Positions 34,132-42,217 of a stretch of 64,000 nucleotides of DNA are shown one piece after another (positions within the stretch are counted from its first letter, which is position 1; the number at the start of each line of letters is the position of its first letter). Both the position numbers and the translations under genes were made by a program. The stretch spans positions 2,542,001 through 2,606,000 of the forward strand of contig NZ_CP071321.1 in assembly GCF_017309585.1 (NCBI RefSeq). The letters run 5' to 3'. The notes below the pieces were generated by a model. That model was not told the DNA's origin. It saw nothing but the letters and a program-made list of their open reading frames with translations, and made no database searches. This DNA comes from Nitrogeniibacter aestuarii. GTDB taxonomy: Bacteria > Pseudomonadota > Gammaproteobacteria > Burkholderiales > Rhodocyclaceae.

Positions 34132-34866
34132 ATGAACAAGCAGCTGCAACTGTTCATCAAGGCGCTGATCGACAGCGCCCGTGATCTTGCCCCCATCGTG
34201 ATCGTCATCGCCTTCTTTCAGTTGGCGGTTCTGCAACAGCCCATTCCCAACCTGGGGGAAATCTTCCTCGGCACCATCATGGTGGTGCTGGGCCTGACCT
34301 TCTTCGTTCGCGGTCTGGAAATGGGCCTGTTCCCCATTGGGGAAAAAATGGCGCATGCCTTTGCGCGCAAGGGCTCTGTCCTGTGGCTCCTGGTGTTTGC
34401 ATTCGCGCTCGGTTTTGGTACCACCGTGGCCGAACCGGCGCTGATCGCGGTCGCGGCTGAGGCGGCAGAAATCGCAGCCCAGGGCGGCGTGATCGACAAC
34501 AGCAAGAACGCCATGGCCGATTACGCGTCGGGCCTGCGTTATACGGTCGCGCTATCCGTCGGTTTCGCCATCATGCTGGGGGTGATTCGCATCATCAAAG
34601 GCTGGCCGATCCAGTACCTGATCATTGGCGGCTATCTCGGCGTCGTCACCATGACCATGTTTGCCCCCCCAGAGATCGTTGGCATTGCCTACGACTCGGG
34701 CGGCGTCACGACATCGACCATCACGGTCCCGCTGGTCACCGCACTGGGCGTCGGACTGGCCTCATCCATCCGGGGGAGGAATCCGATGGTCGACGGTTTC
34801 GGCCTGATCGCATTTGCCTCCCTCACCCCCATGATCTTCGTCATGGGCTACGGCATGGTGGTGTGA
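34132..34866 (+). CDS. DUF1538 membrane protein, first of a pair (UmpA-like)
   Basis: 244 residues with six or seven predicted membrane helices. Family hallmarks are LGFGTTVAEPALIAVAAE and GIAYDSGGVTTSTITVPLVTALG. Paired DUF1538 proteins (UmpAB of Halomonas) have been reported as a two-component Na+(Li+,K+)/H+ antiporter; I rely on memory for that. The gene is translationally coupled to the second DUF1538 gene (TGATG at the junction) and to P-II-like and CBS genes. Substrate ion is inferred from the family, not shown here. Confidence 0.85.
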   Translation: MNKQLQLFIKALIDSARDLAPIVIVIAFFQLAVLQQPIPNLGEIFLGTIMVVLGLTFFVRGLEMGLFPIGEKMAHAFARKGSVLWLLVFAFALGFGTTVAEPALIAVAAEAAEIAAQGGVIDNSKNAMADYASGLRYTVALSVGFAIMLGVIRIIKGWPIQYLIIGGYLGVVTMTMFAPPEIVGIAYDSGGVTTSTITVPLVTALGVGLASSIRGRNPMVDGFGLIAFASLTPMIFVMGYGMVV

Positions 34867-35666
34867 TGACCGACTGGCTCCTGAGTTTCGCTCACACCCT
34901 TGCCCTCACGTCGCTCGACGTCTTTCCCATCGCGGCGATCATCTTCGGGTTCCAGTTGTTCGTCATTCGCAAGCCGGTTCCTCAACTGAGAAACGTGCTG
35001 ACCGGATTCATCTACGTGCTGATCGGACTGACCCTATTTCTTCAGGGTCTTGAACAGGCCCTGTTTCCGCTCGGCAAACTCATGGCCCAACAACTGACCG
35101 CGCCCGAATTCCTGTTCGGCACTCTGGACGCAGTGCCCGACCAGGTGCACTGGAACCACTACCTGTGGGTGTATCTGTTCGCGTTCGCCATCGGTTTTTC
35201 GACGACGATTGCAGAACCCTCATTGATTGCCGTGGCACTGAAAGCCGAGTCCGTATCGGGCGGCACGATCAGTGTCTGGGGGCTCCGGGTTGCCGTCGCC
35301 ATTGGCGTGGCGATCGGCATCGCGCTGGGCGCCTACCGTATCGTCACGGGCACGCCCTTGCACTGGTACATCATGGCCGGCTACGTCGTCGTCATCTTGC
35401 AGACGACACGAGCCCCCAGAATGATCATTGCCCTGGCCTACGATTCGGGAGGCGTCACCACGTCAACGGTGACCGTCCCTCTGGTCACGGCACTCGGGCT
35501 CGGGCTGGCCGGCACCGTCCCGGGCCGCAGCGTACTGCTCGACGGCTTCGGCCTCATTGCCTTTGCCAGCCTGTTTCCCATCATGTCCGTTATGGGCTAT
35601 GCCCAGCTGTCCGAATGGCATGCACGACGCACTGCCGCACGTGACGCAGAAGAAAGGAGAACCTGA
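34866..35666 (+). CDS. DUF1538 membrane protein, second of a pair (UmpB-like)
   Basis: 266 residues with about seven membrane segments. It repeats the family motifs of its neighbour (IGFSTTIAEPSLIAVALKAE and ALAYDSGGVTTSTVTVPLVTALGLG), so the pair arose by duplication and probably makes a heteromer. The two differ in the loop after helix 3 (longer here, with TAPEFLFGTLDAVP). Start ATG 34866 overlaps the stop of the first gene by one base. It is followed by the P-II-like gene after two bases. Confidence 0.85.
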   Translation: MTDWLLSFAHTLALTSLDVFPIAAIIFGFQLFVIRKPVPQLRNVLTGFIYVLIGLTLFLQGLEQALFPLGKLMAQQLTAPEFLFGTLDAVPDQVHWNHYLWVYLFAFAIGFSTTIAEPSLIAVALKAESVSGGTISVWGLRVAVAIGVAIGIALGAYRIVTGTPLHWYIMAGYVVVILQTTRAPRMIIALAYDSGGVTTSTVTVPLVTALGLGLAGTVPGRSVLLDGFGLIAFASLFPIMSVMGYAQLSEWHARRTAARDAEERRT

Positions 35667-35668
35667 CC

Positions 35669-36019
35669 ATGCACTTCAAGCTGCTCATCGCCCTTGTTGA
35701 AGATGACAAGACCGACAAGGTCATGGCGGCCGCTCGCGAATCGGGCGCCACCGGCTGCACCGTCATCAATCAGGCACGGGGGGAAGGTATCCAGAAAACC
35801 AAGACCTTCTTCGGCCTGTCGTTTGAAACCCAGCGCGACATGCTGCTGTTCCTGGTTGAAGAACACTTGAGCCGGAACATTCTCGAAAAGATCGCCGAGG
35901 TAGGAGAATTCGAAGCCACGCCCGGCACTGGCATCGCTTTCCAGATCGACGTCGAAGACGCTGTGGGCGTCACACGCCAGGTCAAGGAGCTGGAAAGTAC
36001 CGTGGAGGAGGAAATATGA
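35669..36019 (+). CDS. P-II-like signalling protein
   Basis: 116 residues with the P-II fold pattern: MHFKLLIALVEDDKTDKVMAAARESGATGCTV, then GEGIQKTKTFFGL where the T-loop is, and GTGIAFQIDVEDAVGV near the end, like the C-terminal ATP-binding strand of GlnB. The T-loop Tyr and the usual Q-loop signature of GlnB/GlnK are not present, so it belongs to the wider P-II-like group that senses nucleotides in transporter operons rather than nitrogen control by UTase. It sits between umpB-like and CBS genes, overlapping the CBS start by four bases (ATGA). Confidence 0.8.
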   Translation: MHFKLLIALVEDDKTDKVMAAARESGATGCTVINQARGEGIQKTKTFFGLSFETQRDMLLFLVEEHLSRNILEKIAEVGEFEATPGTGIAFQIDVEDAVGVTRQVKELESTVEEEI

Positions 36020-36420
36020 GCACCAAGCAGATGATCCGCGTCCGTGATGTCATGGAAGCGAACTTCCACACCATCGACGGTATGGCCACCATCACCGATG
36101 CCCTTCAGGCAATGAAGAAACTGGGTGCTCAGGGGCTCATCGTGGACAAACGCCACGACGACGACGAGTACGGCATGCTGCTCGTTTCGGACATAGCCCG
36201 CCATGTGCTTGGCAAGGACCGGGCGCCAGACCGGGTCAACGTCTATGAAGTGATGGCCAAACCCGTAATCACCGTCGATCCGGAAATGGACATCCGCTAT
36301 TGCGCGCGGCTGTTTACCCGATTCGAACTCTCGCGAGCACCGGTTGTGGAAAACAGCCGGGTCGTGGGCATCGTGAGCTTTTCAGATCTGGTGCTCGAAG
36401 GCCTCTACCGACACATCTGA
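36016..36420 (+). CDS. CBS-domain protein
   Basis: 134 residues made of two CBS motifs: RVRDVMEANFHTIDGMATITDALQAM (about 8-70) and NVYEVMAKPVITVDPEMDIRYCARL (about 78-134), ending with GIVSFSDLVLEGL. CBS pairs bind adenine nucleotides. The start overlaps the P-II-like gene by four bases, so the two are translated together. In the operon with two antiporter-like proteins it is probably a second energy or ligand sensor. Target unknown. Confidence 0.9.
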   Translation: MSTKQMIRVRDVMEANFHTIDGMATITDALQAMKKLGAQGLIVDKRHDDDEYGMLLVSDIARHVLGKDRAPDRVNVYEVMAKPVITVDPEMDIRYCARLFTRFELSRAPVVENSRVVGIVSFSDLVLEGLYRHI

Positions 36421-36436
36421 GCCACGACACCGCAAC

Positions 36437-36464
36437 AAAAAAGCGCCCGTCAGGGCGCTTTTTC
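36437..36464. terminator. Bidirectional rho-independent terminator between the CBS gene and tRNA-Ser
   Basis: 8-bp stem AAGCGCCC / GGGCGCTT with loop GTCA, flanked by an A-run (36437-36442) and a T-run (36459-36463). It can end both the plus-strand operon and the minus-strand tRNA-Ser. Confidence 0.88.
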
Positions 36465-36470
36465 ATGTTC

Positions 36471-36560
36471 TGGCGGAGGCGGTGAGATTCGAACTCACGA
36501 AGGGCGCAAACCCTTGCCGGTTTTCAAGACCGGTGCATTCAACCGCTCTGCCACACCTCC
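36471..36560 (-). tRNA. tRNA-Ser (TGA)
   Basis: 90-nt class II tRNA with encoded CCA. The anticodon arm CCGGTCTTGAAAACCGG gives anticodon TGA and the variable arm is long (AAGGGTTTGCGCCCTT). Confidence 0.96.
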
Positions 36561-36618
36561 AGTACGCATGATGAATCATCAGCGCGGGCGCGAGTATAAC
36601 CCAAGCGACGCACTTGCG

Positions 36619-37920
36619 TCAGTCCCGTTCAAACAAGGCGATCGATTCCACGTGCGACGTCTGGGGGAACATGTTGGCAATACCCGCCCCTTCGAGCGCG
36701 TATCCCTTCTCGTGGACCAGCACGCCCGTGTCACGTGCCAGGGTAGCCGGGTTACACGACACGTAAACGATGCGCCGCGGCGACTGTGCCCCCAGCGCCT
36801 TGACGACCGCCACGGCGCCCTCCCGGGGTGGGTCGATCAGCATCTTGTCGAGCGGCCCCAGTACATCCAGGCTGTCTTCGGTTGCTTCGAACAGGTTGGC
36901 AGCATAGAACTCGCTGCTCTCTTGCAGGCCGTTGGCTTGCGCATTGGCGGCAGCGCGCTCGACAAGCGCCTCGCTCCCTTCGATCCCAATGACGTGAGCA
37001 CCCCGCCGGGCGATCGGCAGACTGAAATTCCCCAGCCCGCAGAACAGATCCGCAATACGCTCACCGGGTCGGGGATCAAGGAGCTGCATTGCCCGCCGCA
37101 GCAGCAAACGATTGATGTGGAAATTCACCTGGGTGAAATCATTGGGGCGGAAGTCATACCGAAGATCGAACTCGGGCGCCGTGTAGGTCAGCGCGGGCGC
37201 GTCCTCCGGATACAGCCTGTAGGCCGAGTCAGGGCCTGACGGTTGCAGCCAGATCTGGATGTCGTGTGCGTCCGAAAAATCCCGGAAGCGCTGCTCGTCC
37301 TCGCTTGAAAGCGGCGCCAGAATTCGAAAGACCAGAATGGTGACGCCATCCCCAATGGCCAGCTCGATCTGCGGCATGCGCTCGGCGACCGAGCTACGGT
37401 TGATCAGCGTCCGCAATGCCGGCAACAGCGCCGAGATCCGCTTTGGCAGCACCTCACACGAGGTCATGTCCGCGATGTAACTGCTGCGCCGTTCGTGAAA
37501 GCCCACCAGCACACCGCCAAGCCGCTCAACCCAACGGACGCTCAGCCGCGCACGGTAGCGGTAGGCCCAGGCTGGACCGAGGATCGCGGGATAGATGACG
37601 CCCGGCTTGACCCGGGCCTGGTGCCACAACGCGTCTTCAAGCACGCGCTGCTTGATGGCGGCCTGAGCATTCGAATCGAGATGCTGCATGCTGCATCCGC
37701 CACAGTGTCCGAAAAACGTGCATCGCGGCTCGACCCGCAAGCCACTGCGCCGGATCACTCGCGTGGCAAAACCCTTGGCGAATCTCGGCTTTTCGCGCGT
37801 GAGTTCATACTCCACGGTTTCCCCTGGCAAGGCGCCCTCGATGAACAGGGTTTTTCCCTCATCGGTTCGACTGACGCCCTGACCTTCGTGATCAAGGGCA
37901 TGGATGACGGCGATCGGCAT
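36619..37920 (-). CDS. rlmD: 23S rRNA (uracil-1939-C5)-methyltransferase RlmD
   Basis: 433 residues. N-terminal TRAM domain (1-60; ALDHEGQGVSRTDEGKTLFIEGALPGE), a 4Fe-4S cluster with Cys around CTFFGHCGGCSMQH, and the C-terminal methyltransferase with DLFCGLGNFSLP, the nucleophile Cys in YVSCNPATLARD and the Glu in SHVESIALF. This is the RlmD/RumA signature. It methylates U1939 of 23S rRNA with SAM. It is divergent from roxA, whose start is about 90 bases away, so both ribosome-modifying genes share one intergenic region. Confidence 0.94.
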   Translation of the reverse strand: MPIAVIHALDHEGQGVSRTDEGKTLFIEGALPGETVEYELTREKPRFAKGFATRVIRRSGLRVEPRCTFFGHCGGCSMQHLDSNAQAAIKQRVLEDALWHQARVKPGVIYPAILGPAWAYRYRARLSVRWVERLGGVLVGFHERRSSYIADMTSCEVLPKRISALLPALRTLINRSSVAERMPQIELAIGDGVTILVFRILAPLSSEDEQRFRDFSDAHDIQIWLQPSGPDSAYRLYPEDAPALTYTAPEFDLRYDFRPNDFTQVNFHINRLLLRRAMQLLDPRPGERIADLFCGLGNFSLPIARRGAHVIGIEGSEALVERAAANAQANGLQESSEFYAANLFEATEDSLDVLGPLDKMLIDPPREGAVAVVKALGAQSPRRIVYVSCNPATLARDTGVLVHEKGYALEGAGIANMFPQTSHVESIALFERD

Positions 37921-38011
37921 GAAACGGCAGTCCGCGAAAAAGGCGGTATTTTAGCTCGATGTTGACGCCGCGCATCACACTGGGCCCACGCGACGCGCTA
38001 ACATTCCGCCC

Positions 38012-39145
38012 ATGAAAAATATCCTGTTGGGCGGCATCTCGCCCGAGCAATTCCTGGCCGAATATTGGCAGAAAAAGCCGCTGCTGATCCGCCAGGCCAT
38101 CCCCGGGTTTTCTGGCACCATCGAGCGCGACGCCCTGCTCGACATGGCGCGCGATCCGGACGTCGAGTCACGCCTTGTTCGCCAGACGCGAGCGGGCTGG
38201 GAGGTTCTGCACGGTCCTCAACGGGCATCCGACCTCAAGCGAAAGTCAGACCCCTGGACCGTGCTCGTTCAAGGGGTCAACCTGTGGGACAGCGCAACCG
38301 ACGCGCTCATGCGCCGATTCAACTTCATACCGCAATCCCGTCTTGACGACCTGATGATCAGCTATGCGGTCGACGGCGGCGGGGTCGGCCCTCATTTCGA
38401 CGACTATGACGTGTTTTTGCTTCAGGGCCTCGGCCAGCGCCGATGGCAAATCAGCCACCAGAGCGACCGGGCCTTCGTTGAAGACGCCCCGCTGAAAATC
38501 CTGCAGCGCTTCAAGCCCGAATTCGACTGGGTCCTCGAGCCCGGTGACATGCTGTATCTTCCGCCGGAATGGGCACACAACGGGGTCGCCATCGGTGAGT
38601 GCATGACCTACTCCATTGGGTTCAGATCACCCCGCGCCGATGAACTGGTGAGCGAATTTCTGGCCTATGTCCAGGAAAACCTGTGTATCGACGGCATTTA
38701 TGCCGACCCCGATCTGCAACTGCAAACCAACAGCGCCGAAGTCAGCGCTGCGATGGTGAACCAGGTCAGCAGCATGATCGAGCGCCTCACCTGGGACAGG
38801 AACGACATCGGCGATTTCCTCGGCCGCTATCTGAGTGAGCCCAAAGCGGCCGTGGTCTTTGATGCGCCGGATACCCCGCTGTCCGAGAAGCGCTTTGTCA
38901 GCGCCGCGAGCAAACTTGGCATTGCTTTGACGATCAAGAGCGTCATGCTGTTCCACGGCGACGAAATCTATCTCAATGGCGAAGCCCTCGACTGTGTCGA
39001 AGAGGACATCGACGCGCTCAAGATCATGGCCCATGAGCGCTCGCTGACCCCGGCTCAATTCAATGCGCTGACAGCAGACACACAGGGGCTACTCCATGCC
39101 TGCTACGAAGACGGCTTTCTGGCACTGATCGATGGCAGAACCTGA
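38012..39145 (+). CDS. roxA: Ribosomal protein uL16 3-hydroxylase (cupin JmjC-type, RoxA/YcfD)
   Basis: 377 residues. JmjC-like fold with the iron ligands H-x-D in GPHFDDYDVFLLQ and a distal His in PEWAHNGVAI; preceded by FLAEYWQKKPLLIRQA, typical of YcfD. The C-terminal winged-helix-like part (from about 230) matches the dimerisation and wHTH region. It is a Fe(II)/2-oxoglutarate oxygenase that hydroxylates an Arg of ribosomal protein uL16. The next gene starts 14 bases before its stop. It is divergent from rlmD, another ribosome-modifying enzyme. Confidence 0.93.
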   Translation: MKNILLGGISPEQFLAEYWQKKPLLIRQAIPGFSGTIERDALLDMARDPDVESRLVRQTRAGWEVLHGPQRASDLKRKSDPWTVLVQGVNLWDSATDALMRRFNFIPQSRLDDLMISYAVDGGGVGPHFDDYDVFLLQGLGQRRWQISHQSDRAFVEDAPLKILQRFKPEFDWVLEPGDMLYLPPEWAHNGVAIGECMTYSIGFRSPRADELVSEFLAYVQENLCIDGIYADPDLQLQTNSAEVSAAMVNQVSSMIERLTWDRNDIGDFLGRYLSEPKAAVVFDAPDTPLSEKRFVSAASKLGIALTIKSVMLFHGDEIYLNGEALDCVEEDIDALKIMAHERSLTPAQFNALTADTQGLLHACYEDGFLALIDGRT

Positions 39146-39626
39146 CGGCGAGGCCCAGGCCCTCGACACCTGGAAGCAAGGGTTCGATGCGTGGCGACAA
39201 ATGCTGGAAGCCACCGAGCACACGCTCTGGGTTCTCGACCACGATCTCACCGGATTCCACCTGGACCGGGATGCCTGGCCGGCCACACTACAGTCATGCT
39301 TGCGCCGGTTGGCGCAAGCGCGGATCAGAATCCTGATTCGCGACGATCAGCCATTGCTGACACGCTTGCCGCGAACGCGCCAGATGCTGGTCGATTACGG
39401 ACATGTGGCACAGGTCAGAAAAATCGCAACGCAGCATGCCAGCGCGATTCAACAGGCCCTCGTCGTGAGTGACGAACGCCACATACTGCTGCGCCCCCAG
39501 TACGATGCACCCCGCGCTTTCCTTCGCCGAAACGACCCGGCCGACTGCCTTCGCCACCTCCCCACATTCGAAGGATTCTGGGATAGCGCCGAGCCGATCA
39601 GTCTGGGCACCGTTCTGGGTCTTTGA
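39132..39626 (+). CDS. Protein of unknown function overlapping roxA
   Basis: 164 residues, cytoplasmic, Trp-rich at the N-terminus (TWKQGFDAWRQMLEATEHTLWVLDHDLTG). I recall related segments (DUF7931-like) occurring alone or with an N-acetyltransferase in betaproteobacteria, usually next to roxA-like genes; the name is tentative. The short RILIRDDQPLL and LLRPQYDAPRAFLRRNDP segments look like a phospholipase-D-like or nuclease fold scaffold, but there is no HKD motif. It overlaps roxA by 14 bases, so it is translationally coupled to it. Function unknown. Confidence 0.7.
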   Translation: MAEPDGEAQALDTWKQGFDAWRQMLEATEHTLWVLDHDLTGFHLDRDAWPATLQSCLRRLAQARIRILIRDDQPLLTRLPRTRQMLVDYGHVAQVRKIATQHASAIQQALVVSDERHILLRPQYDAPRAFLRRNDPADCLRHLPTFEGFWDSAEPISLGTVLGL

Positions 39627-39759
39627 AGCGCGTCAAACTGTTGCAAGCCGTGTCAATCGATTCAAAACGCCCAAAGCAACGTGCTAACATTTCGGGCTGA
39701 TGCTGCATTTGCACATCACGAAAAACTAAATCAATCATAGATTGAGAGGAATCAGACCC

Positions 39760-40209
39760 ATGAAGAAATCTCTCCTCGTTGCCGCGCTTGTCGCACTTGC
39801 CGTGTCTGCATGCGGCCAAAAGGAAGAGTCGGCCACGACCAACGCTGTTGAAGCCGCCAAGGAAGCCGCGAACGCCGCCACCGAAGCTGCCAAGGAAGCC
39901 GCTACGGCCGCTGGCGATGCTGCGTCTGACGCCGCCACCGCAGCCAAGGAAGAAGCCGCCGCTGCCGCTGACACGGCAAGCGAAGCCGCAGCTGACGCCA
40001 AGGAAGCCGCTGGCGAAGCCATGGAAGCCACCAAGGAAGGCGCTTCCGACATGGCCGAAGCGGCTACCGAGAAAGCCGAAGCGGCTGCTGACGCTGCTGG
40101 CGATGCCGCTGCCGACGCCAAAGATGCTGCTGAAGCCGCTGTCGAAGCTGCCAAGCAGGATGCAGCCGAAGCTGTCGACGCAGCCAAAGAGGCTGTCGAG
40201 CAGAAGTAA
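39760..40209 (+). CDS. Ala/Glu/Lys-rich repetitive lipoprotein
   Basis: 149 residues. Lipoprotein signal peptide MKKSLLVAALVALAVSACGQ with lipobox VSAC, so a lipid-anchored protein. From about residue 28 the chain is a run of near-repeats based on A-A-K/T-E-A-A and D-A-A-x-A-A, i.e. heptad or 11-residue coiled-coil/LEA-like repeats with almost no hydrophobic residues other than Ala. There is no catalytic motif. Homologous proteins are often annotated as hypothetical. The mature part may be a long helix in the periplasm or a stress-protection protein; this is inference. ATG 39760 has GAGAGGA upstream. A terminator follows. Confidence 0.75.
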   Translation: MKKSLLVAALVALAVSACGQKEESATTNAVEAAKEAANAATEAAKEAATAAGDAASDAATAAKEEAAAAADTASEAAADAKEAAGEAMEATKEGASDMAEAATEKAEAAADAAGDAAADAKDAAEAAVEAAKQDAAEAVDAAKEAVEQK

Positions 40210-40224
40210 TCTTCGCTTCGCATC

Positions 40225-40253
40225 AAAAAAGCCGGCATCAAGCCGGCTTTTTT
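40225..40253 (+). terminator. Rho-independent terminator after the Ala-rich lipoprotein gene
   Basis: Stem AAAGCCGGC / GCCGGCTTT (loop ATCAA) with flanking A- and T-runs, 15 bases past the stop; its A-run also suits transcription of the opposite strand. Confidence 0.9.
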
Positions 40254-40277
40254 ACGCCTGGACGATTTGTCGTCCAG

Positions 40278-41057
40278 TCAAAGACGCCCGCCAATCGTGA
40301 GCCAACCGAAACCTTGGCTCTGACGCGCCACGCACACATCTTCCGGCGCCACATCCAGGGTCGCACACAGGTGTCCGGTGACATGCTCGGGCGTGTTGTT
40401 CTGCTCGCTCAGATGGGCTGCCAGTACATGCTGAAGTCGATCGTGCTTGAGTTGCTGGAGCAAGCCGGCGGCCGTCTCGTTATCAAGATGCCCCTCGGGG
40501 CCCCCGATTCGACGTTTCAGAAAGGCCGGATACGGTCCGGAGGCCAGCATGTGGCGGTCATGATTGAACTCCAGCATCAGACCTTCGCAATGCGCAAGCG
40601 CGTCTGAGATGGTCGCGGTCACGGAACCGGCGTCCGTGAGCACGCCGAGCCGCACAGCGCCGTCGCTGATCACGTATTGAAGTGGCTCAACCGCGTCGTG
40701 TGGCACGGCGTAGGGCGTGACCGAGAGATCCCCGATTGCCACCGGGGTGTCGGCACACACGATATGGAGCGGACCGGGAAAAGGATGTCGAGCGGCCAGG
40801 ACGGAACGTGTGCCGGCCGACAGATAGACCGGACATCGGGTCCGCCGCTGTAGAGCCAGCAGACCGGCGCAGTGATCACTGTGCTCGTGCGTCACGATCA
40901 CCGCGTCAAGCTGGTCGACAACGGCCCCCAGACGCGCCAGGCGCTCTGAGAGCGCCCGGATGCCAAAACCGCAATCGACCAGAATCCGCGTTGCGCCGGA
41001 CTGGACCAGCAAGGCATTTCCCTTGCTGCCGCTGCCCAACGACGCAAAGCGAATCAC
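40278..41057 (-). CDS. Metallo-beta-lactamase-fold hydrolase (YycJ/WalJ-like)
   Basis: 259 residues. Metal motif T-H-E-H-S-D-H in VIVTHEHSDHCAG, preceded by LGSGSKGNALLV, then the later ligands in LEFNHDRHML and AAHLSEQNN, of the RNase Z/YycJ-like group. Bacterial relatives are 5'-3' exonuclease-like or DNA-repair-associated, but the function is not settled. It is last in the dapA-bamC unit (gap to bamC 4 bases), so it is co-transcribed. It converges on the lipoprotein gene. Confidence 0.87.
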   Translation of the reverse strand: MIRFASLGSGSKGNALLVQSGATRILVDCGFGIRALSERLARLGAVVDQLDAVIVTHEHSDHCAGLLALQRRTRCPVYLSAGTRSVLAARHPFPGPLHIVCADTPVAIGDLSVTPYAVPHDAVEPLQYVISDGAVRLGVLTDAGSVTATISDALAHCEGLMLEFNHDRHMLASGPYPAFLKRRIGGPEGHLDNETAAGLLQQLKHDRLQHVLAAHLSEQNNTPEHVTGHLCATLDVAPEDVCVARQSQGFGWLTIGGRL

Positions 41058-41061
41058 GCGA

Positions 41062-42198
41062 TTATTTCAACTGCTCATGCAGCAAGGAGATGATCTTGCG
41101 CGCAGTGCCTGCAGGCACCGCGCCGCCGTCCTTTGTCTGCACCGTGACACGCGCCTGATCATTGCCCGCATCCGCCAACTGCACGCGGAATTCAGCGCCT
41201 GCTTCGGTCGCCTTCTCGTCGTCGCGCCAGAACGCAAGACTCGACAACCAGCTGGAGCTCTTCTTGGACTCGTTATCTGCCTGCGGATCGATGTAGCGAA
41301 CAAAATAGACGCCCTCGGCCCGGTTGCGGTCCTGCACGGTGAAGCCGATGCGGTCCAGCGCCAGGCCCACACGCCGCCATGCGCGCGCATACACATCGTC
41401 CACCAGCAAGGCCGGAGTACCGTTCGCATCGACAATGGAAGCGCGCTCGTCACGGGCCTGCTTGTCCACCTGGGTTTCTGCGTAGGCTTCTTCGGCCCCC
41501 AGATACACCATCATGCGGCGCAGGATCTCAGCCTCGAGCTCCGGGTCGGCCGGCTGAGGCTGCCATACCGTGCGGCTTTCCGATTCGTTTTCGTAAATCT
41601 CGACCATACGGCGATGACTCACGAACACGTCGATCGAACCCGCCTGATCACCCTGCTCGATCCGGGTGCGGAACTTGTCGCGCTCCGGCACGGAATACAG
41701 ACCATCGAGCACGCGACCAATGGCGCTGCGAATGAAATCCTGCGGGAGCTTGGCACGATCTTCTGCCCAATCGGTCTCCATCACACCGATGGCCGGCGCA
41801 TCGACATTGAGGACAAAGCCCATCTCGATCCAGAAGTTGCGCAGCTTCGGCCACAACTCGTCGGCGTTGGCGCTCTTGATCACCAGCCAGCGCTCGTCGC
41901 CTGCGCGTTGCACCGTGATGTTGTCCGTCTTGAGCAGAACATCGCGCGATTCACCCGCGCCCGGCTTGTATTCACGTTCGGCGTTGTAGGTGGACAGCGT
42001 CGCCGTACCACGGCTACCGGTTTCCGGCAGCGCGAATCGATCCGACTGGTTCGGTGCCGTCAGATCCGGCGGCACCTCGAGAGACGGTGCCTGACCTGCG
42101 CTCTTGTAGTCGATTTTCTTGGATTCAAGTGCGCCGCACCCGGCGACGGCAAGACTGATGACGCACAGGGAGAGCTTGGCGAGTTGATGTCGCACCAT
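41062..42198 (-). CDS. bamC: Outer membrane assembly lipoprotein BamC (NlpB/DapX)
   Basis: 378 residues. Signal peptide with lipobox LAVAGC (Cys21) from MVRHQLAKLSLCVISLAVAGC. The mature protein has the N-terminal unstructured stretch with APSLEVPPDLTAP and two NlpB-type helix-grip domains; the region with NITVQRAGDERWLVIKSANADELW is typical. ATG 42198 preferred to TTG three codons upstream. It is 19 bases after dapA, the conserved dapA-bamC pair, and 4 bases before the metallo-beta-lactamase gene. In the BAM complex it binds BamD, which is at 17792-18592. Confidence 0.92.
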   Translation of the reverse strand: MVRHQLAKLSLCVISLAVAGCGALESKKIDYKSAGQAPSLEVPPDLTAPNQSDRFALPETGSRGTATLSTYNAEREYKPGAGESRDVLLKTDNITVQRAGDERWLVIKSANADELWPKLRNFWIEMGFVLNVDAPAIGVMETDWAEDRAKLPQDFIRSAIGRVLDGLYSVPERDKFRTRIEQGDQAGSIDVFVSHRRMVEIYENESESRTVWQPQPADPELEAEILRRMMVYLGAEEAYAETQVDKQARDERASIVDANGTPALLVDDVYARAWRRVGLALDRIGFTVQDRNRAEGVYFVRYIDPQADNESKKSSSWLSSLAFWRDDEKATEAGAEFRVQLADAGNDQARVTVQTKDGGAVPAGTARKIISLLHEQLK

Positions 42199-42217
42199 TG
42201 TGTTCAATACCCTTGTA

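Noticed and set aside
36593..36598. TTATAC (minus strand) as -10 for tRNA-Ser(TGA)
   Set aside because: No acceptable -35 at 16-18 bases; too weak to list as a promoter.
39735..40241. Long Ser/Ala-rich open frame on the minus strand under the lipoprotein gene
   Set aside because: It is the complement of GCC/GAA-rich repeats; no ribosome site or domain, and the plus-strand frame has a lipoprotein signal peptide.
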